Shown here in pieces: positions 9,392 through 13,561 of a stretch of DNA of 17,468 nucleotides (the stretch's first letter is position 1; each line of letters starts with the position of its first letter). Under the pieces are notes generated by a model. The model had not been told where the DNA came from. It saw nothing but the letters and a program-made list of their open reading frames with translations, and searched no databases. The stretch lies in assembly GCA_946480295.1 (NCBI GenBank), contig CAMLIT010000092.1, positions 1 through 17,468 on the forward strand, given 5' to 3'. The translations under genes and the position numbers were made by a program. Source of the DNA: an uncultured Gemmatimonadota bacterium (GTDB lineage: Bacteria > Gemmatimonadota > Gemmatimonadetes > Gemmatimonadales > Gemmatimonadaceae).

Positions 9392-9426
9392 GGGTCGAGG
9401 ATCGAGGGGCGAGGGCGGAAAGCGGA
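9392..9426 (-). repeat. Degenerate heptamer tract before the zinc-ribbon gene
   Basis: On the plus strand the units are GGGTCGA, GGATCGA, GGGGCGA, GGGCGGA and AAGCGGA. In the sense of the minus-strand gene the tract is pyrimidine-rich and ends four bases before the GTG start, the same arrangement as at ligA. Confidence 0.75.
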
Positions 9427-9436
9427 GCGCCGGTGT

Positions 9437-10156
9437 TCATGCCCGCGACAGCCGCAGCTCGTCGACGTTGACCTCCGGGGGCTGCCGCAACGCATAGAGC
9501 ACCGCGTCGGCCACGGCGGCGGCGGGGAGCATCCGCGCGCGCGGGGTGAGCCCGGCGCGCACCTCCGGCGGGACGGCGTCCCACAGCGGCGTGTCGACCG
9601 GGCCGGGGGAGACGAGCGTGGCACGGAGGCCGCTGCCGCGCAGCTCCTCGCGGAGCACCTCGTGCAGCCCGCGCACGCCGAACTTCCCCCCGGCATACGC
9701 CGCGTTCCCGGGGAGCGCGACGTGGTCCGCGATCGAGCCGATGGTCACCACGTGTCCCGTGCCGCGCTCCCGCATGCCGCCGAGGAACCCGCGCACGAAG
9801 AGGAATGGGGCGACGACGTTCACGGCGAGCGAGCGGGTGAAATCGTCGGCGCTCGTCCCCTCGACCGGCGCGACGCGGAAGAGCCCCGCGTTGTTGACCA
9901 GCACGTCCGGCGCGCCGCCGAAGCGCTCGCGCACCGCCTCCACCGTGCGCTCGACCGCCGCGCCGTCGGCCACGTCGCACGCGACGGGGAGCGCGAGCGG
10001 GCCCAGCTCCGCGGCGCGCGCCTGGAGCTCCTCGGCGCCGCGCGCGAGCATGGCCACGCGCACCTCCGCCTCGACGAGCCGGCGCGCGACGAGCAGGCCG
10101 ATCCCGCGCGACGCGCCGGTGACGAGCGCGGTCCGGCCGGCGAGGGGATCGCTCAT
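9437..10156 (-). CDS. Short-chain dehydrogenase/reductase (classical SDR)
   Basis: This 239-aa NAD(P)-dependent oxidoreductase has the complete classical SDR set: 'TGASRGIG' (13-20), 'NNAG' (88-91), Asn113, catalytic Ser141, Tyr154 and Lys158 in 'YAGGK', and 'SPGPVDTPLW' near 186. The substrate cannot be read directly. Sixteen bases upstream lies a PTPS/QueD-like gene in the same direction. In tetrahydrobiopterin synthesis PTPS is followed by sepiapterin reductase, itself an SDR, so a pterin carbonyl substrate is a reasonable but unproven guess; a generic ketoreductase is the alternative. ATG 10156 gives the standard N-terminus directly before the Rossmann glycine loop. No clear Shine-Dalgarno is present, consistent with coupling to the upstream gene. 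Confidence 0.93.
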   Translation of the reverse strand: MSDPLAGRTALVTGASRGIGLLVARRLVEAEVRVAMLARGAEELQARAAELGPLALPVACDVADGAAVERTVEAVRERFGGAPDVLVNNAGLFRVAPVEGTSADDFTRSLAVNVVAPFLFVRGFLGGMRERGTGHVVTIGSIADHVALPGNAAYAGGKFGVRGLHEVLREELRGSGLRATLVSPGPVDTPLWDAVPPEVRAGLTPRARMLPAAAVADAVLYALRQPPEVNVDELRLSRA

Positions 10157-10172
10157 GGCGGGCGTCCGGGGC

Positions 10173-10586
10173 TCAGCGGCCGTCGTACTCGACGCGGTTG
10201 TTCGGCGTCTCCCACAGCACGAGCTTGGAGAGGCGCCCCGGCCTGACCGCCGGCTCGAGGATGCGCCAGATCGCGACCACGATGTTCTCCGTCGTCGGGA
10301 TCGTGCCCTGCATGAACGGCACGTCCACGTTCAGGTTCCGGTGGTCCATCTGGTCGATCACCTCGCGCTGCACGATCCGCTTCAGCCTCGTGAGGTCGAT
10401 CACGTAGCCCGTGCGCTCCTCGACCGGCCCCGTGACCGAGACGTCGAGCACGTAGTTGTGGCCGTGGCCGTGCGGGTTGGCGTCCTTCCCGAACAGCTCG
10501 CGGTTCTCCTCGTCCGAGAGCGCGGGATTGTGCACGCGATGCGCCGCGTTGAAGTGCAGGCGGCGCGTGGCGGTCACGATCGGCAT
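10173..10586 (-). CDS. 6-pyruvoyltetrahydropterin synthase / QueD family protein lacking the catalytic Cys
   Basis: This 137-residue protein has the PTPS fold signatures: 'FNAAHRVHNPALSDEEN' (12-28), 'LFGKDANPHGHGHNY' (31-45), 'MDHRNLNVDVP' (80-90), 'TTENIVVAIW' (98-107) and 'WETPNN' (125-130). Zinc ligands correspond to His16, His41 and His43; Asp81-His82 and Glu126 are kept. The layout follows animal PTPS, with six residues between the catalytic Cys position and the first HGH histidine, more than E. coli QueD. At that catalytic position it has Asp35, and there is no cysteine in the whole protein. In PTPS-III enzymes a Glu replaces this Cys and the product is a folate precursor. The exact reaction here is therefore open: pterin side-chain chemistry, not confidently QueD. 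Start ATG 10586 lacks a Shine-Dalgarno. Confidence 0.9.
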   Translation of the reverse strand: MPIVTATRRLHFNAAHRVHNPALSDEENRELFGKDANPHGHGHNYVLDVSVTGPVEERTGYVIDLTRLKRIVQREVIDQMDHRNLNVDVPFMQGTIPTTENIVVAIWRILEPAVRPGRLSKLVLWETPNNRVEYDGR

Positions 10587-10738
10587 GGCGGGTCAGGGGT
10601 GAAAGACGACGAGCCCCGTGGTTTCCCACGGGGCCCGAGGTGTCGGAACAAAGGAGGGTTTTGCGAAGCCCTGTCGAATAATGAGGTCCTCACCACACCT
10701 TCCGCCTTCCCCCGCACTGGGGGCATGACGTCAGTATA
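10587..10738 (-). promoter_or_regulatory. Structured, AT-richer leader of the PTPS-like gene
   Basis: On the minus strand TATACT (10738-10733) is a good -10 box, but no convincing -35 lies 16-18 bases upstream. A transcript from about 10726 would carry a roughly 140-nt leader with a CCCCC/GGGGG hairpin (10709-10723), a weaker AGGG/CCCT stem near 10654-10671 and a perfect 9-bp GTGG-containing hairpin at 10613-10634. The length and stem-loop order fit an attenuator or riboswitch-like leader, but no known family is recognised. Confidence 0.4.
10613..10634 (-). terminator. Strong 9-bp hairpin in the PTPS-like leader (possible attenuator)
   Basis: GCCCCGTGG (10613-10621) and CCACGGGGC (10626-10634) pair perfectly around a four-base loop. 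On the minus strand it is followed by TCGTCGTCTTTC, moderately T-rich, and lies 26 bases before the ATG, so it could act as an attenuator. Confidence 0.45.
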
Positions 10739-10848
10739 GATTATCGAACCTGCTCGAAGGACTTGTTGGCTCGAAAACGGAGTTCCTTCGTTCCGCGTGT
10801 CGTTGGACTGGAAGGCAATTTAAGTACCACGCTCACCCCGGTCAATTC

Positions 10849-11055
10849 ATGGATCTCGGCATCCTCGTCGCCATTGCGATGCTCATCGTGTGGGCCATCG
10901 GCGCGCTCGTGTACGAAGCGCCCGGCTGGATCCACCTGCTGCTCACGTTCGGCGTCTCGCTCCTCATCTGGCGCATCGTCGTGCGCGGCGACCGGGTGCA
11001 CCCGGCGCCGAAGGGCGAGGGACGAGGGTCGAAGGGCGAGGTGCGCGAGCAGTAG
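10849..11055 (+). CDS. Small two-helix membrane protein (DUF5670/lmo0937-like)
   Basis: This 68-residue protein has two hydrophobic segments, 'LGILVAIAMLIVWAIGALVY' (3-22) and 'WIHLLLTFGVSLLIWRIVV' (27-45), joined by a short 'EAPG' turn. The pattern (about 18 hydrophobic residues, turn, 'G-x-I-H-L-L-L', basic end) resembles the small DUF5670 membrane proteins, often stress-linked but of unknown function; this is pattern similarity only. The C-terminal tail 'KGEGRGSKGEVREQ' is entirely encoded by a heptamer tandem repeat and is probably not ancestral. The ATG at 10849 follows a lower-GC region without a Shine-Dalgarno sequence. Confidence 0.7.
   Translation: MDLGILVAIAMLIVWAIGALVYEAPGWIHLLLTFGVSLLIWRIVVRGDRVHPAPKGEGRGSKGEVREQ
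11012..11046 (+). repeat. Purine-rich heptamer tract encoding the tail of the small membrane protein
   Basis: Units are AGGGCGA, GGGACGA, GGGTCGA, AGGGCGA and GGTGCGC, ending six bases before the TAG stop codon (11053-11055). As at the GAF gene, the purine-rich form is in the coding sense at the 3' end. Confidence 0.8.
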
Positions 11056-11081
11056 ACGACGAGAGCCGCGATTCGTTGATG

Positions 11082-11153
11082 GTCGTTGGTCGCTGGCGAG
11101 CCGCTCGAGACACCGCCAGTGGCGTCCCGAGCGGCTCGCCAATTACCAACGAC
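11082..11153. repeat. Long imperfect inverted repeat between convergent genes
   Basis: GTCGTTGGT (11082-11090) pairs with ACCAACGAC (11145-11153). After a 4-base mismatch, GGCGAGCCGCTCG (11095-11107) pairs perfectly with CGAGCGGCTCGCC (11128-11140), then GAC with GTC. The loop is 12 bases. It is situated as a two-way terminator between the small membrane gene and the permease gene, but the arm length and lack of T-runs also fit a REP-like or small palindromic element. Confidence 0.8.
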
Positions 11154-11175
11154 GAAGGACCAATCACGTCGTTGC

Positions 11176-11189
11176 GCCTCCCGCCTCCC
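11176..11189 (-). repeat. Two GGGAGGC heptamers just after the permease stop
   Basis: In permease sense, TAG is followed after one base by GGGAGGC twice. The complementary unit, GCCTCCC, is repeated directly before the same gene's start. Confidence 0.75.
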
Positions 11190-11190
11190 G

Positions 11191-12414
11191 CTATCTCGCC
11201 AGCACCAGCACCCCCCACAGCACCGTGAGCGCCGTCACCGGCAGCCCCACCTTCAGGTAGTCCACGAAGCCGACGTGCTCCCCGCGCGCGGCCGCGCGCT
11301 CGGCGACGATCAGGTTCGCCATCGACCCGAGCAGCGTCAGGTTCCCCGCGAACGTCGAGCTCATCGCCATCACGAGCCACACGAAGCTCGCGTTCGGCAG
11401 GTGCGGCACCACCGGCAGCCAGAGGATCACGGCCGGCACGTTCGACACCAGGTTCGACAGCGCGAGCATCGCCGCCGACACCACGCCCGCGTCGTGCAGC
11501 GGCGCGCCGTGGAGCTGCGCCCCCGCGGCCGTCGTGAGCGACTGCACCAGCGGCGCATCCTGGACGCCGCGCATCACCACGAACAGCGCGCCGAAGAAGA
11601 GCAGGAGCTGCCACTCCACCCGGGCGAACGCCTCCGCCGGATCGCGCTGCGCGATGGCGATGAGGACCGCGGCCGCCGTGATCGCCACGAGGGGCAGCGA
11701 CAGTCCGGCGAGCCAGCCCGCGAGCGCGCCGCCGAACACGACGAGCGACTTCGTCACGAGCACGCGATCGAACGGCTCCTCCACCTCCCGCGGCGCGACG
11801 GTCATCGCGACCGCGAGATCGCGCCGGTGCACCAACGCGAGCACGCCGTAGACGATGGCGAGCCCCCCGAGCGAGGGGAGCGCGAGCGTGGCGACGAAGC
11901 GCGCGAAGTGGATCCCGCTGGCGACGCCGATGAGCATGTTCTGCGGGTTGCCCGTCGGCGTCATGGCGCTCCCCACGTTCGCGCCGAGGGCGATCCCAAG
12001 GAGATACGGGAGTGGCCGCAGCCGCAGCGGGCGGACGATGGCGAGCACGAGCGGCGTGAGCACCAGGCAGATGGTGTCGTTCACGAAGAACGCCGACAGC
12101 AGGCCGCTCAGCACGACGACGGCGGCGAGGAGCGCGCGCGGCGAGCGCGCCCGCACCACGATGTGCGCCGCCGCCCACTCGAAGAAGCCGCCCAGCTCCA
12201 GGAACCCGGTGAGCAGGAGGACGCCGAGGAGGAAGACCATCACGTCGAGATCGATCGCGGCGTAGGCCTCGCTCAGCGGCAGCTTCCCGATGGTGATCAT
12301 CGCCACCGCCCCGAGCAGCGAGGCCGCCGGGCGGTTGATGCGCGTCCCCGGGATCTGCTGCACGGCGATGAAGAGATACGTGAGGACGAGGATCAGGAGG
12401 CGGAGGTCGTACAC
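11191..12414 (-). CDS. ArsB/NhaD- or SLC13-type permease
   Basis: This integral membrane transporter of 407 residues from GTG 12414 has about ten to eleven hydrophobic segments ('LLILVLTYLFIAV', 'VMVFLLGVLLLTGFLEL', 'LLAAVVVLSGLLSAFFVND' and others). The diagnostic pair 'FFVNDTICLVLTPLVLAI' and 'ALGANVGSAMTPTGNPQNML' matches the ion-transporter superfamily, YbiR/ArsB side, which moves arsenite, dicarboxylates or other anions. No arsR, arsA or arsC gene is nearby, so arsenite is not implied. The second half repeats the pattern with 'LSNLVSNVPAVI' and 'STFAGNLTLLGSMANLIV'. The frame is open upstream to ATG 12495, but that 27-residue extension is just translated GCCTCCC repeat ('RLPPPAS' twice); GTG 12414 fits the family N-terminus and has no Shine-Dalgarno. 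Confidence 0.88.
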   Translation of the reverse strand: MYDLRLLILVLTYLFIAVQQIPGTRINRPAASLLGAVAMITIGKLPLSEAYAAIDLDVMVFLLGVLLLTGFLELGGFFEWAAAHIVVRARSPRALLAAVVVLSGLLSAFFVNDTICLVLTPLVLAIVRPLRLRPLPYLLGIALGANVGSAMTPTGNPQNMLIGVASGIHFARFVATLALPSLGGLAIVYGVLALVHRRDLAVAMTVAPREVEEPFDRVLVTKSLVVFGGALAGWLAGLSLPLVAITAAAVLIAIAQRDPAEAFARVEWQLLLFFGALFVVMRGVQDAPLVQSLTTAAGAQLHGAPLHDAGVVSAAMLALSNLVSNVPAVILWLPVVPHLPNASFVWLVMAMSSTFAGNLTLLGSMANLIVAERAAARGEHVGFVDYLKVGLPVTALTVLWGVLVLAR

Positions 12415-12416
12415 GC

Positions 12417-12465
12417 GGGAGGCGGGAGGGGGGAGGCGGGAGGCGGGAGGCGGGAGGCGGGACGA
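12417..12465 (-). repeat. GGGAGGC heptamer tract at the permease start
   Basis: Seven tandem units on the plus strand: GGGAGGC, GGGAGGG, four GGGAGGC, then GGGACGA. In permease sense it reads as GCCTCCC repeats ending two bases before the GTG start. Confidence 0.9.
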
Positions 12466-12747
12466 GTCCGGGATGCCACAGGGCGCCGTGGTCATCCCGA
12501 GGGAGCGCAGCGACCGAGGGAACTACTGTGCGCCGCCGGGGGCGTGCACGGCGCCTCCGCCCCTGCGCCCGGAACGTAGCTTGGACGACTTTCGCGCTCC
12601 ATCGGGCACGCACGTGCACGTCGCCACCCCCTTCCCCCTCCGCCTCGCACCCGCTCCCGCCCGGAAATTCCCGTCGGCCTTTCGGGACCGCACCTACTGA
12701 CCACCCCCTGCACGCGGCGCACTGTGTCCATACAACCAGGAGGGACC
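12466..12747. other. Non-coding stretch before the outer-membrane gene
   Basis: Together with the heptamer tract this is a 333-base region without a convincing gene. It holds the dispersed-type repeat (12491-12529), a C-rich segment, and the AGGAGG ribosome binding site at 12738-12743. No clear -10/-35 pair was found. Frames open here are Arg/Pro-rich and not protein-like. Confidence 0.6.
12491..12529 (+). repeat. Dispersed-type intergenic repeat (GTCAT...GAGGGA...ACTACT)
   Basis: The stretch begins GTCATCCCGAGGGAGCGCAG and ends CGACCGAGGGAACTACTGT. It has the layout of the widespread intergenic repeats of the 'GTCATyyCGAG-GAGCGAAGCGA' kind seen in several bacterial phyla. Only one copy lies in this window, so repetitiveness is based on recall of that pattern, not on the sequence here. 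Confidence 0.5.
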
Positions 12748-13434
12748 ATGACGACACGCAATGGTTCACTGCGGACCGCCGCACTCGCCCTGGTGGCATC
12801 GGCGGGGCTGGCGACGGCGGCGGGCGCGCAGTGGCGCGTCACCGGCTTCGGTGGCGTGTATGCGCCGACGGCCGACGTTCTGAGCGAGGCGGTGACGGTG
12901 AACGGCACGACGGCGAAGATCTCGATGAAGCACAAGACCGGGTTCATCGTGGGACTGAACGCGAACCGCTGGTTCGCCGACCACGCCGGCTTCGAGGGCA
13001 CGTTCGCCTACATCAACAGCGACGCCTCGGCGAACGTGGCGAGCGGCACCGACTTCGCCTTCAGCGGCAGCGATCACAGCTACCTGCTCCTCGGCGCGGC
13101 GAAGCTGCTCTACGGGATCACCCCGCATCAGAGCGCCCAGCACATCTACCTCTCGGCGGGACCGGCGATCATCGGCGCGGGCGGGAACGCCTACAAGGAT
13201 CAGGAAGGGCTCAAGCTCGATCGCTCGACGACGGTCGGTGGCGTGATCGGAGCCGCGGCGCGGCTGCACCTGAACGACCTGCTGTGCTTCAAGCTCGGCG
13301 CCGACGACTACATGTACAACGCGAAGATCAAGCTGAACGACACGCAGGGCAACACGACGGTCGCGGACTTCGGCTCGAAGTTCCAGAACGACCTCGTCTT
13401 CTCGGCCGGCCTGTCGCTGTTGACGCCGTGGTAG
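12748..13434 (+). CDS. Outer-membrane beta-barrel protein with signal peptide
   Basis: This 228-residue protein starts with a signal peptide 'MTTRNGSLRTAALALVASAG' and a cleavage site after A-G-A before 'QWRVTGFGGVYAP'. The mature part alternates hydrophobic and polar residues in strand pairs ('GFIVGLNANRWFADHAGFEG', 'HIYLSAGPAIIGAGGNAY', 'LVFSAGLSLLTPW') and ends in Trp, as in the C-terminal beta-signal recognised by BamA. It fits small eight-strand OmpW/OmpA-like barrels; the exact family and cargo are unknown. ATG 12748 is chosen over 12724 because a perfect AGGAGG (12738-12743) lies five bases upstream (bases 12744-12747 between) and the signal peptide begins there. A strong terminator-like dyad follows the stop. 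Confidence 0.83.
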   Translation: MTTRNGSLRTAALALVASAGLATAAGAQWRVTGFGGVYAPTADVLSEAVTVNGTTAKISMKHKTGFIVGLNANRWFADHAGFEGTFAYINSDASANVASGTDFAFSGSDHSYLLLGAAKLLYGITPHQSAQHIYLSAGPAIIGAGGNAYKDQEGLKLDRSTTVGGVIGAAARLHLNDLLCFKLGADDYMYNAKIKLNDTQGNTTVADFGSKFQNDLVFSAGLSLLTPW

Positions 13435-13450
13435 GCAGAGAGCGGCGATA

Positions 13451-13470
13451 GCACGCCTCGTCTGGCGTGC
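13451..13470 (+). terminator. Hairpin after the beta-barrel gene
   Basis: GCACGCC (13451-13457) pairs with GGCGTGC (13464-13470) around TCGTCT. It lies 17 bases after the TAG and shares two bases with the larger dyad next to it, so the two structures exclude full formation of each other. No T-run follows. Confidence 0.5.
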
Positions 13471-13526
13471 GTCGCGGCCCGCGCCCCCTCCGGCTGACGA
13501 CCGGAGCCTCGCGCGGGCCGCGACGC
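13469..13526. terminator. Large perfect dyad, probable two-way terminator
   Basis: GCGTCGCGGCCCGCG (13469-13483) and its exact complement (13512-13526) form a 15-bp stem. An inner CTCCGG/CCGGAG (13488-13493, 13501-13506) adds a 6-bp stem with a 7-base loop. It sits between the convergent beta-barrel and kinase genes. It lacks a T-run, as is common in very GC-rich genomes. Confidence 0.75.
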
Positions 13527-13561
13527 GTCGTATGGCCCCCGCCCGCCGGGAGCGCGCGCCG

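Noticed and set aside
11191..12414. Arsenic resistance operon
   Set aside because: The permease has ArsB-like motifs but no arsR, arsC or arsA neighbour, and the motifs are shared by other anion and sodium/proton transporters.
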